From: Pontibacter sp. G13
GTDB lineage: Bacteria > Bacteroidota > Bacteroidia > J057
Assembly (NCBI RefSeq): GCF_031851795.1
Contig: NZ_CP134696.1
Location: forward strand, 6,510,001 to 6,574,000
Length of the DNA stretch: 64,000 nt
Reading direction: 5' to 3'
Numbering within the stretch: position 1 is the first letter of the stretch; every line of letters begins with the position of its first letter. Position numbers and translations under genes: made by a program. This document shows, piece after piece, positions 43,800 through 52,293 of this stretch. The notes under the pieces were generated by a model that did no database searches, was not told the DNA's origin, and saw nothing but the letters and a program-made list of their open reading frames with translations.

Positions 43800-45152
43800 A
43801 TGGGTGAAAATAATTTTCTTCGAATTATTGGATATACGATTTTTCAGGAGATTGGGTTGCCTGCTGATGCTCAGGTCCTTGCAGCAGTAAGCGGTGGCCC
43901 TGATTCTGTTTGCCTCGCCTGGGTCCTGAAACAACATGGCCTGCTGGCTGGATTGGCACATGTAAATTACCAACTCAGAAGCGAGGATTCCGACTTGGAT
44001 GAAGCTTCTGTTCGGGCATTGGGTGAACAATGGGAGGTTCCTGTTTTTGTCAAAAAAATCCCCAAAGCACATACCAAAGACGAAAAAGGCGCCTCCATCC
44101 AAATGGCTGCGAGGAAGGCGAGATATGAATTCTTTGAAGCATTGATGGAATCGCAAGGATGGGACTATTGTGCTACGGCTCACCATCAGGATGATGAGGT
44201 GGAAACGCTGTTGATGAATCTATTCCGTGGTGATTCACCAGAAATCTTCCAAGGTATTCCCACGATTCGTTTTCCTTTCATTAGGCCATTGTTAGGGGTG
44301 TCTAAAGCGCATATCCTGCAGGTACTCGATTCTGCGGGACTTGATTATCGAACGGATACCTCCAATCAAGGACTGGATTATAGCCGAAATGTATTCCGCA
44401 ATAGGATCATTCCCAGCTTGGAAGAGGTGATTCCGGGAGCTTCCAGTCATTTGCTCAAACGAAAGGATTGGTTTCAACTTCAGGCCTCATTTCTGAAGGA
44501 AATTTGGAAGGAATGGATCCCTCAGATGATTTCCGGAAATGGAGATATCCAGAGATTGGATTGGCAGCCTTTTGTCAGACAGTTCGGAGCGGAATTTTTG
44601 CCGTTGCTTGTCTGGGAGGTGATGACCCAATGGGGAATCATTCCGAATCGGATCAGAGAAATTTTGGGCTTGATTCATAGCGAATCTGGACGTTGGGTGG
44701 AAATTCACGATGGTCGGGTATACCGATGGACCAATGGGCTGGAAAGAATCCCAGAAAGTGATTCGCCAGAGAAATTCCCGAAATGGGATTTTTTGCCTAA
44801 TGCTGGTAGGTGTCTCTTGAAGAATCGGTCTATTATTTGGGAATGGCCCTTCGAAGGAAAGCCTGATTTTGCCAATTCGCAGCACTTTTACCTGGACATC
44901 GAACGATTGGAGTTTCCATTGATCCTACGACGATGGAAGGAAGGGGACAGGATGCAGCCATTTGGATTGTCGTTTGAGCAGAAGCTGAGTGATATTTTCA
45001 TCAATGAAAAATTCTCTCCAAGCCAAAAGCAGGAAGCGATCATCTGGGAGGATCAACAGGGAATTGTGGCGATTTCCGGGTATCGGATTTCTGAGCGGGT
45101 CAAAATCACGAAAAATACCCGCCAAATCCTGAAAATTGTCATGGAGGATTGA
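43800..45152 (+). CDS. tilS: tRNA(Ile)-lysidine synthase
   Basis: ATP-dependent enzyme of 450 aa that modifies C34 of tRNA-Ile(CAU) to lysidine, needed to read AUA. The PP-loop SGGPDS is at residues 31-36, with LAHVNYQLR and TAHHQDDEVETLLMNLFRG conserved; the C-terminal TilS domain follows (ILRRWKEGDRMQPFGLSFEQKLSDIFINEK). The ATG at 43800 is used; an in-frame TTG lies 12 bases upstream. Single-copy housekeeping gene. Confidence 0.95.
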   Translation: MGENNFLRIIGYTIFQEIGLPADAQVLAAVSGGPDSVCLAWVLKQHGLLAGLAHVNYQLRSEDSDLDEASVRALGEQWEVPVFVKKIPKAHTKDEKGASIQMAARKARYEFFEALMESQGWDYCATAHHQDDEVETLLMNLFRGDSPEIFQGIPTIRFPFIRPLLGVSKAHILQVLDSAGLDYRTDTSNQGLDYSRNVFRNRIIPSLEEVIPGASSHLLKRKDWFQLQASFLKEIWKEWIPQMISGNGDIQRLDWQPFVRQFGAEFLPLLVWEVMTQWGIIPNRIREILGLIHSESGRWVEIHDGRVYRWTNGLERIPESDSPEKFPKWDFLPNAGRCLLKNRSIIWEWPFEGKPDFANSQHFYLDIERLEFPLILRRWKEGDRMQPFGLSFEQKLSDIFINEKFSPSQKQEAIIWEDQQGIVAISGYRISERVKITKNTRQILKIVMED

Positions 45153-45159
45153 TTTTGTA

Positions 45160-45191
45160 TTTGAAGACCCTGCCTGCTTCTGTTAATTTTG
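45160..45191 (+). promoter_or_regulatory. Promoter with consensus spacing directly before the TPR lipoprotein
   Basis: TTTG (45160-45163), 20-base spacer, TAATTTTG (45184-45191), an excellent match. Only 4 bases separate it from the ATG at 45196, so the message may be leaderless. Confidence 0.55.
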
Positions 45192-45195
45192 AAGG

Positions 45196-46278
45196 ATGAA
45201 GCATGCAATTCTGTATCTGATATTCGCCTCAATCTGGATCGTAGGTTGTGATTCCTCCGAATCCCCCTCGAATTCCAATTCTGAATCTCCGGAAGCCCAA
45301 ACCCAGGCTACCCCCGCCGACCATATTCAGGCGCTTTCCCTCCAAATCTCAAAAAACCCCAAAGATTACGGACTGCTTGAAGATCGATCCAGATGGTATT
45401 TCGAAGTCGATAGCATGGAAAAGGCCATGAAGGACATCGAAGGGGCCATCGCCCTCCACCCGACTGGCGACCAATTGTATGCATGGAAAGGATTTCTGTA
45501 CTACGCACAGGAAGATACTGCCACTGCGAGGAGCGCCTACATCGAATCCATCAGGCTCGGTTCCAAAGATCCGGAGGTGTTCTATCAACTTGGGCAGCTG
45601 GATTTTTTCCAGAAGCGATACGAGTATGCCAAATCTGGCTATGAAGAGGCGATGAAATTGGATGAGAGCGATCCCCAGTATCCATTTGCCTTGGGATTCA
45701 TGAAGGAAGAGCAGGGGAGCGAGGCCAAAGCCGTTCAATGGTATGTGAAGGCCCTAAAAGTGGATTCGACCTTCGCCAAGCCCCTCATCAGACTTCACGA
45801 TCTGTACCTCAATTTTTATGAAAATGAACAGGTCGCGATGGATTACAATGCGCAATTGCTGCGGTCCACCCCTGATCATGCACTGGGCAATTATCAGAAA
45901 GGCGGGTTTCACCTACGCAAAGCCAAGGAGCTCCTCGGTACGCCAGAAAATCCCAGATTCGGGTTTCACCTCAATGAAGCGGTTACTGCATTCACGATCA
46001 GTGTAAATAGCGACCCTAATTTTGTAGACGCTTGGTATAGCCGCGGTCGGGTGTATTTCTTCGGGCAAACGCGCATCGACGAAGCCGTCTCAGATTTTGA
46101 GCAGACCTTGACCCTGAATCCGAAACATGCTCAGGCGCATTTCATGCTCGGATCGATCTACGAACGAAATGGAGACCTGAAAACGGCCCTTTCCTATTAT
46201 TCGGAAGCGGTTGCGCACAATCCTGACAGCAAAGATTTTCAGCGCGCTGTCAAGGAGGTTACCGCCCAGTTGAAGTAA
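45196..46278 (+). CDS. TPR lipoprotein
   Basis: Lipoprotein of 360 aa: lipobox IVGC at residues 15-18 of the signal peptide, then a Ser/Asn/Pro-rich linker and about eight tetratricopeptide repeats (DQLYAWKGFLYYAQEDTATARSAYIE; EVFYQLGQLDFFQKRYEYAKSGYEEAM; AQAHFMLGSIYERNGDLKTALSYYSEAV). Likely anchored in the periplasmic face of a membrane as a scaffold. Followed 18 bases later by a CoA transferase, possibly in one transcript, though no functional link is evident. Confidence 0.87.
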   Translation: MKHAILYLIFASIWIVGCDSSESPSNSNSESPEAQTQATPADHIQALSLQISKNPKDYGLLEDRSRWYFEVDSMEKAMKDIEGAIALHPTGDQLYAWKGFLYYAQEDTATARSAYIESIRLGSKDPEVFYQLGQLDFFQKRYEYAKSGYEEAMKLDESDPQYPFALGFMKEEQGSEAKAVQWYVKALKVDSTFAKPLIRLHDLYLNFYENEQVAMDYNAQLLRSTPDHALGNYQKGGFHLRKAKELLGTPENPRFGFHLNEAVTAFTISVNSDPNFVDAWYSRGRVYFFGQTRIDEAVSDFEQTLTLNPKHAQAHFMLGSIYERNGDLKTALSYYSEAVAHNPDSKDFQRAVKEVTAQLK

Positions 46279-46296
46279 AGCCCCAACATACTCGCT

Positions 46297-47457
46297 ATGC
46301 TTGAAGATTTATTGGTTGTGGAGCTGGCAAGTGTGCTAGCTGGACCTTCTGTCGGGATGTTTATGGCAGAATTGGGGGCCCGTGTCGTCAAGGTGGAAAA
46401 TCCCGGTAGGGCAGGGGACGTGACCCGAGGATGGCGTCTGCCCGCAGAATCTTCCGATAGTGATATTTCGGCCTATTTCTCCGCAGTCAATTGGGGCAAG
46501 GAAAGTCTTGCCTTGGATTTGCGGCAACCAGAGGGTTTGGCGATCCTTCATACCTTGCTGAAGCAGGCGGATGTCTTGATCACCTCATTTATCCCCGGAT
46601 CGGCGGACAAGTTGGGGATTGGGCCAGAGCTGCTTCAAGCAAAACATCCACACCTCATCATTGCTGAGATCAACGGCTATGGCCCTGATGAAAGGCGGGC
46701 AGCCTTCGATGCGATCATTCAGGCGGAAGCGGGATTTACCTTCATGAATGGCACGCCTGATGGAACCTTCAAGATGCCCGTGGCGCTTATGGATGTGCTA
46801 GCGGCCCACCAGCTGAAGGAAGCTGTTTTGCTGGCGATCATTAAGCGACTCAAGACAGGCGAGGGTAGCCGAGTGTCCGTTTCCTTGCTGCAATCGGGGA
46901 TCAGCGCACTCGTCAATCAAGCCACCAATTACCTGAAGGCAGGATTTGTGCCTCAGCCAGTAGGCTCCGAACATCCCAATATCGTCCCTTACGGAACTTC
47001 CTACCCAACCGCATCTGGGGATCGAATTGTATTGGCCATTGGAAATGATGCGCAGTTCGAATCCTTGTGCCAATATCTGGAAATCGAAGTGCTTCCCGAG
47101 TGGAAATCTAATGCCCAGCGGGTAAAACATCGCACAGCCATCAATCACATGCTGGCTGACAAAATTTTAGCCCTCGATACTTCAGACATTGAACAGGCAT
47201 GCCGAAACCGGAAAATTCCAGCTGGAGTGATCCGAAATATGGAACAGGTTTTTGAACAACCTTTGGCTCAAGAACTCATGCTTCAGTCGGATGACAATCG
47301 CGGAATTAGGGGGTTTGTGGGAATGGGAGATTTGGGACAGTCCACTTCTCTGACTCCTCCTCCTCATCTGGGGGCGCATACCGAATCCATTTTAGGAGAA
47401 CTGGAAATTTCGAAGGAACAGCAGCAGCAACTCCGCAGCAAGGGAATCATCAAATAG
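46297..47457 (+). CDS. CaiB/BaiF (family III) CoA transferase
   Basis: Cytosolic enzyme of 386 aa that moves CoA between carboxylic acids through an enzyme-bound aspartyl thioester. Landmarks: VVELASVLAGPSVGMFMAELGARVVKVENP at the N-terminus and catalytic Asp166 in ALMDVLAAHQLKEA. Substrates range from carnitine to 2-methylacyl and formyl-CoA in this family; context gives no hint here. Slightly shorter than the 400-aa norm. Convergent with the glycosyltransferase gene, 21 bases between stops. Confidence 0.9.
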   Translation: MLEDLLVVELASVLAGPSVGMFMAELGARVVKVENPGRAGDVTRGWRLPAESSDSDISAYFSAVNWGKESLALDLRQPEGLAILHTLLKQADVLITSFIPGSADKLGIGPELLQAKHPHLIIAEINGYGPDERRAAFDAIIQAEAGFTFMNGTPDGTFKMPVALMDVLAAHQLKEAVLLAIIKRLKTGEGSRVSVSLLQSGISALVNQATNYLKAGFVPQPVGSEHPNIVPYGTSYPTASGDRIVLAIGNDAQFESLCQYLEIEVLPEWKSNAQRVKHRTAINHMLADKILALDTSDIEQACRNRKIPAGVIRNMEQVFEQPLAQELMLQSDDNRGIRGFVGMGDLGQSTSLTPPPHLGAHTESILGELEISKEQQQQLRSKGIIK

Positions 47458-47478
47458 CTAATTGACCCCTGTTTTGGC

Positions 47479-48882
47479 TTATTTCCCTCGGCCCTCGATG
47501 ATTACGATCACCGTGTAAAGCAGGATCTTGATGTCTAGTGCCAACGACATATTCTCGAGGTAGAGGATATCGAAATTGAGTCTTTCGACCATTTCGTCTA
47601 CACTTGAAGCATAGCCGTATTTGACCTGTCCCCAAGAGGTGATGCCCGGTCTGACTTTGTGCAAATGCTGATATTGGGGAGCTACCGCTACGATTTGGTC
47701 GATGAAGAACTGCCGCTCAGGTCTTGGACCTACGATGCTCATTTCTCCAATCAAAACATTCCAAAACTGAGGCAACTCATCCAGTCTTAATTTCCGAAGC
47801 CATTTTCCGACTCTTGTGATCCGCGGGTCGTGGTCGGAACTCAATGCAGGGCCAAATTTTTCCGCATCAATGTACATAGAGCGGAACTTGATGATTTTGA
47901 AGGGAATTCCTCCCCTTCCGATTCGTTCCTGCTTGAAGAAGATCGGCCCTTCAGATCCGGTTTTGATTAGAATAGCCAGCACACAGTATAGCGGCGTCAA
48001 CAGGAGCAAGGCAAATCCCGAGGCTAGAATGTCAAACAATCGCTTGGCAAATGCCTCCCATGGACGCATGATTTGAGGATAGACCTCGACCAGAGGCGCT
48101 CCAAGAATATGTGATGATTTTACGCTGCCGACGATGTAGTCATAGACGCGTGGGACCACCTTGATATTCACTTGGTAGGGTTCGCAGCGTTCGATCAATT
48201 CCGGCACCTTTTTCAGTTCCTCGGGTTCGAGCGCCAAGATCACCTCTTCGATTTTGCGGGTACGGATAATTTCTTCGATGCGATTGGTCGTGCCGAAATG
48301 CTTGAGTTTGCCTCTAAATCGATGATCCGCGGATTCTGGCATGGATACAAATCCTTTGAATTGGTAGCCCAGCGACCGCGGATTTTGCTCGAGCTCTTCA
48401 TAGATCTTGTAGGCTTGTTCTCCGCCTCCGACCAATAGGGTAGGGAAGCCGAAAGCGCGTTTCCTGATCCGAACATTGGTGCGGGTTGTGATGATGAATC
48501 GGATGACAGCCACTGCTCCAAATTGCAAACCCATATAGATGGTAAGCAGAGTTCGTTGAAGCGAAGGGTTTTCCGGTGGAATGGGATCATCAAGAAAAAT
48601 GGAGAAAAAGAGGATCAGAACGCCTACGAGGGAGTACTTGAACAATTGGATGATTTCCTCCATGCGAGATCTACGGAAGGGCTTTTTGTAGAGTCCTGCA
48701 ATCGCATACAATCCGATCCAAGCAAGGGAGACAATGGCGGCATTGATGAATTGTTGAGGCTCTAGACGTCCGGCCTGTTCGAGTGTTTCTCGGCGGAAAT
48801 ACACAAAGATTAACCACACCACATATGTGGCGAGGAAATCAAAACTAAGATAGGTCAGGGTCTGTAGGAGCTTCCGATTCAT
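47479..48882 (-). CDS. Exopolysaccharide polyprenyl glycosylphosphotransferase (WcaJ/WbaP-like)
   Basis: Inner-membrane enzyme of 467 aa that places the first sugar phosphate on undecaprenyl phosphate to prime exopolysaccharide or O-antigen units. Four or five N-terminal helices, then a central Rossmann-like CoA-binding-type domain (FPTLLVGGGEQAYKIYEELEQNPRSLGYQFKGFV), and the C-terminal transferase domain with KQERIGRGGIPFKIIKFRSM, RLDELPQFWNVLIGEMSIVGPRPE, the standard catalytic block. The start overlaps the stop of the upstream lipoprotein by one base. No other polysaccharide genes are in view. Confidence 0.93.
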   Translation of the reverse strand: MNRKLLQTLTYLSFDFLATYVVWLIFVYFRRETLEQAGRLEPQQFINAAIVSLAWIGLYAIAGLYKKPFRRSRMEEIIQLFKYSLVGVLILFFSIFLDDPIPPENPSLQRTLLTIYMGLQFGAVAVIRFIITTRTNVRIRKRAFGFPTLLVGGGEQAYKIYEELEQNPRSLGYQFKGFVSMPESADHRFRGKLKHFGTTNRIEEIIRTRKIEEVILALEPEELKKVPELIERCEPYQVNIKVVPRVYDYIVGSVKSSHILGAPLVEVYPQIMRPWEAFAKRLFDILASGFALLLLTPLYCVLAILIKTGSEGPIFFKQERIGRGGIPFKIIKFRSMYIDAEKFGPALSSDHDPRITRVGKWLRKLRLDELPQFWNVLIGEMSIVGPRPERQFFIDQIVAVAPQYQHLHKVRPGITSWGQVKYGYASSVDEMVERLNFDILYLENMSLALDIKILLYTVIVIIEGRGK

Positions 48883-49781
48883 TACTGGTAATGCACAATT
48901 CTGACGTTGTCAAGCAAGAGATTTCCTGTGCTGACCTCCCCGGTAGAAGAATTCTTTCCAGTGGCCTCGAAGTAGATTTTGAAGATAGAACCTTGGGTGA
49001 CAGCACGTACAGCATCATTGATGTGTATGAAAGCCGTATTCCAGGTGCCTTCGGACAGAAAGTAGACATCCGCAGGGATCTGGTTGATCTCTCCGGTATT
49101 GGGGGATACCGACACAATCCCGCAGGTGAACGGAATGGTGTTTTTGTAGCTAAACTCTAGGTAGATATTGTTGCCCCCGCTTTGGGGAAGGGCGAGAAAT
49201 TCGCGGGAGAATACTTCGAATTCGTAGCTGGTAGAGTTGAAATCTACCTTGCCACAGGAGTTTCCGATGAATTGGTCCCGAGAATAATTGAAAATGCTCG
49301 TGGTGTTGTCCCCGGTGGCAACATTGACGAAATCATTCGCAGCACCCTCGAATCCTTCAGAAAAAGGAAACGTGATGATGGTATCTGCCAAGTATCGAAA
49401 TGTGGGGGAGACTTTGACGGTGTCGAGTGGGTCCGCTTCGATATCAAAGGTGATCGGCGCCCAGAAAGGATATTCGGCTCGCTGGGTGGAGAAGCCATTG
49501 TTGAATATCCCGCCAGAGATCGTGACCCGATTGTTTTCGTCTGGGATGACAGGAACGACATTGGGGAGATTGAATACCCCCAGATCTTCCCCATTGTGGT
49601 CGATCCACACATCCTTCAACCCCTGAGTCCGGATGACATTTCCTGCCTCATCGTATGCGATTTTAGCATTGGATAAGTCCAGATAAATAGGAAAACCATC
49701 GGTGGTTTCAGGCGGTTTGCAGCCCGTAAGCGCAATCGCGGCGAACATGATCGCCCACACATATTTCAGAATCCCGGTCAT
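48882..49781 (-). CDS. Lipoprotein with carbohydrate-binding-like beta-sandwich
   Basis: Lipoprotein of 299 aa: signal peptide with lipobox ALTGC, then an extracellular beta-rich domain. Stretches such as FSEGFEGAANDFVNVATGDNTTSIFNYSRDQFIGNSCGKVDF and ending TGNLLLDNVRIVHYQ look like a jelly-roll carbohydrate-binding-type module (a closing L-L-D-N-V is common there); no catalytic residue is seen. Coupled to the sugar transferase (TAATG overlap), so it may bind or export the polysaccharide. The start at 49781 is supported by the promoter at 49799-49829; an upstream ATG at 49829 would lie inside that promoter. Confidence 0.78.
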   Translation of the reverse strand: MTGILKYVWAIMFAAIALTGCKPPETTDGFPIYLDLSNAKIAYDEAGNVIRTQGLKDVWIDHNGEDLGVFNLPNVVPVIPDENNRVTISGGIFNNGFSTQRAEYPFWAPITFDIEADPLDTVKVSPTFRYLADTIITFPFSEGFEGAANDFVNVATGDNTTSIFNYSRDQFIGNSCGKVDFNSTSYEFEVFSREFLALPQSGGNNIYLEFSYKNTIPFTCGIVSVSPNTGEINQIPADVYFLSEGTWNTAFIHINDAVRAVTQGSIFKIYFEATGKNSSTGEVSTGNLLLDNVRIVHYQ

Positions 49782-49798
49782 ACAGCTACGTTTCGTCG

Positions 49799-49829
49799 CA
49801 AATATAAACATCCTACTCCCTTCCCCCAA
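49799..49829 (-). promoter_or_regulatory. Promoter for the lipoprotein-transferase operon
   Basis: Minus strand: TTG (49829-49827), 20-base spacer, TATATTTG (49806-49799). Predicts a leader of about 12 bases before the ATG at 49781. Confidence 0.6.
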
Positions 49830-50193
49830 TTATCCCGAAATCTAGCAGGGCTCGCTTATTCGTATACTTCCTTTCCAAAATCGGAATCAGCATGTAAAAA
49901 GCGCAAATGGGAAACGAAATGGACCAATTCCAAGCCCCAAGTCGTGCTATATAGTTACTAGCCTGATTGAGGGAAATGGAAAAATTTGTATCCAAACGAG
50001 AAATGGATATTACCAAAAATAAACAAATCAAACATCAAGCTCCTAATTGGGTTGTAAAATCTTACAGGCAAATACCCTCCTATTTTGTACTATTTTTTTA
50101 GTGGACTATCCGCAGGTCGTGGAACAGTTCCTCATTTGTCTGCCGGAAAGCTGTGAATCGTCTCCTCTCATGATGTCCTTGCTACGCGCTGCT
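49830..50193. other. Intergenic and leader region before the CocE genes
   Basis: AT-rich, no gene on either strand. No TAnnTTTG box with correct spacing was found for the plus-strand operon. In-frame upstream codons (from 50047) extend the first CocE gene but are not protein-like. Confidence 0.4.
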
Positions 50194-52287
50194 ATGATTG
50201 ATTTTAACCGCTCAAACCGTCGGATTATTCCGCTTTTCTTATGCCTCATGGCTATGGGGCAATGGGGCCTTTTAGGGCAGGCTCCGATGAGATTAAGTGC
50301 TCCCTTTCAGTATGAAGGGTATTCGAAGCCCGAATACAAAGATTATCAAAAGCATACCCAATACGTCAAGATGAGTGATGGCACTGATCTGGCGGTTGAC
50401 ATATACCTCCCTGACAAGGGGCCCGAGCGGGAATCGTTTCCGGTGGTATTCGTTTACACCCCCTATAACCGCTCCTATCTTGTGCCCAAGATGGGCGTTT
50501 TGAGGAGAGTCGGGTCTTGGATTGCGGGGTTTGGCTGGGGACCTACCTTCGAACCACCCGCATTTTCCCGATCCTTTGGAAATCTCTTGGAGCATGGTTA
50601 TGCATTCGTGGTGGCGGATATGCGCGGGACAGGAGCTTCTTTTGGGAGCCAAATGCCCCTGATGCCCACGCTTGGGAGAGACGGAAAAGAGATTATCGAT
50701 TGGATCGATCAACAAGCATGGTGTGATGGCCACGTGGGAATGGTCGGGCCTTCCTACCTTGGCTGGAGCCAATTTGCCACAGCCGGGCACAAACCGGAAG
50801 CGCTCAAATGCATCATGCCGGAGGTTGTTCCTTTCGATACCTATGCAGGCGGAACTCGTCCCGGCGGAATTCCGGCTACGAGATGGTTGGAAGGCTATAG
50901 CGACCGATTGGAGGGCTTTAATCAAAATTACTTCAACTTCAAGGCGAGATTTCTTCCAGCAGTTCCGGTGGTCGATGAAGATGGGGACGGAAAGATTCAG
51001 GACGAATACCCCCTGATGAGTCGGTATGGCTTGATGCGGGGATTTGCGCCAGAATACAAGGATGAGGAAAGTCGTGGAGGAAATCTGTATTACAGAGCTA
51101 CACGGGAACATCTTGACAATGTGCGTGTCCGAGAATTTCTCAAAGAAGGAATCTCCTACTGGGATAGCGAGGCGCCTGTTCCCTACAGCCAGTATTCTTT
51201 CCGTCATACAAGCGCGTCTTATTTCCTTGATGAAATTCGGGAAACCGGTCTTCCGGTCTACCATGTCGGAGGATGGTTTGATGGCTTTACCAGAGGCACC
51301 ACCAAACTCTTCACCACACTCAGCGAAACCAATCCCGTTCATATGAATATTGGGCCGAGAATCCATTTTCAAAAAGTGCCCAAGCCTTTCGCCAAATACC
51401 TCGACTATTCAGACAATTACGAGGAACAGTTGGCCATTGAGCATTTGAGGTTCCTGGATCATTACCTCAAAGGGGTAGACAATGGAATTGACACCGAGTT
51501 GCCAGTCAACATCTACGTCATGCACAAAGGGTGGAAGCAGGCTCAGTCATGGCCCTTGACAGAGGCCGTGCCTACCACGCTGTACTTCGGCAACAGTGCC
51601 AATCTCTCAGAGCAGATGCCTGATGTGTCCAAGGATACCTATGAGGTAGACTTTGAGGCGAGTTCCAGCTACGGTCGCAAAGGCTTCAATCGTTGGTTGA
51701 TGTATGAATCGGGTCCAGACGAATTCATGTTCCGAACGGAAGCCGACGAGCGATGCATGACGTATGAAACGCCTGCTTTTGAGCAAGATATGGAGGTCAC
51801 TGGGCATCCGATTGTCCGTGTTTGGGTAAGTTCAGACCAAGCCGACGGGGATCTGTTTGTATATTTATCTGATGTGGATGAACGTGGAGAGTCAGCGTAT
51901 GTGACTGAAGGTCAGCTTCGACTCAATTGGGCCATGCTTCGCGATGATGACGACCAAGTGGATCGGACCTTCGATGTGCTGCCGGATTTGCCTTGGCATG
52001 GATTCAAGCAAGAGCAAGAGCTCGCTCACCCGCTTGCAGATGGTCGAATCATCGAGGTGGTACTGGATCTTCAGCCCATCGCCTGGAATTTCCGGAAAGG
52101 ACACAAGCTCCGAATCTCGATTGCCGGAGCTGATGAAGGCAACTTCGAATTAAATCCCGATCTGTGTCCCGGAGGCCGTCCTGAGGATTGCCTGGAGACG
52201 CGACTATTCATCCACAAGGGAGGAAGTTTTCCCTCCAGTATTGAACTACCGGTGATTCCGGGTACGCCTAGGACTGCCGAACGATAA
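50194..52287 (+). CDS. CocE/NonD family hydrolase 1 (X-Pro dipeptidyl-peptidase-like)
   Basis: Secreted serine hydrolase of 697 aa: signal peptide (IIPLFLCLMAMGQWGLLGQA), alpha/beta-hydrolase core and C-terminal jelly-roll (HPIVRVWVSSDQADGDLFVYLSDVDERG). The family includes cocaine esterase, glutaryl-acylases and X-prolyl dipeptidyl peptidases. Triad: Ser187 in GPSYLGWSQ, Asp363 in GGWFDGFT, His391 in GPRIHF. The C-terminal NPDLCPGG(RPEDC) hints at a surface disulfide. First of a tandem pair with the gene at 52294 (6 bases apart); both may cut peptides or esters outside the cell. The ATG at 50194 is chosen because the signal peptide starts there. Confidence 0.9.
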   Translation: MIDFNRSNRRIIPLFLCLMAMGQWGLLGQAPMRLSAPFQYEGYSKPEYKDYQKHTQYVKMSDGTDLAVDIYLPDKGPERESFPVVFVYTPYNRSYLVPKMGVLRRVGSWIAGFGWGPTFEPPAFSRSFGNLLEHGYAFVVADMRGTGASFGSQMPLMPTLGRDGKEIIDWIDQQAWCDGHVGMVGPSYLGWSQFATAGHKPEALKCIMPEVVPFDTYAGGTRPGGIPATRWLEGYSDRLEGFNQNYFNFKARFLPAVPVVDEDGDGKIQDEYPLMSRYGLMRGFAPEYKDEESRGGNLYYRATREHLDNVRVREFLKEGISYWDSEAPVPYSQYSFRHTSASYFLDEIRETGLPVYHVGGWFDGFTRGTTKLFTTLSETNPVHMNIGPRIHFQKVPKPFAKYLDYSDNYEEQLAIEHLRFLDHYLKGVDNGIDTELPVNIYVMHKGWKQAQSWPLTEAVPTTLYFGNSANLSEQMPDVSKDTYEVDFEASSSYGRKGFNRWLMYESGPDEFMFRTEADERCMTYETPAFEQDMEVTGHPIVRVWVSSDQADGDLFVYLSDVDERGESAYVTEGQLRLNWAMLRDDDDQVDRTFDVLPDLPWHGFKQEQELAHPLADGRIIEVVLDLQPIAWNFRKGHKLRISIAGADEGNFELNPDLCPGGRPEDCLETRLFIHKGGSFPSSIELPVIPGTPRTAER

Positions 52288-52293
52288 CATCAC

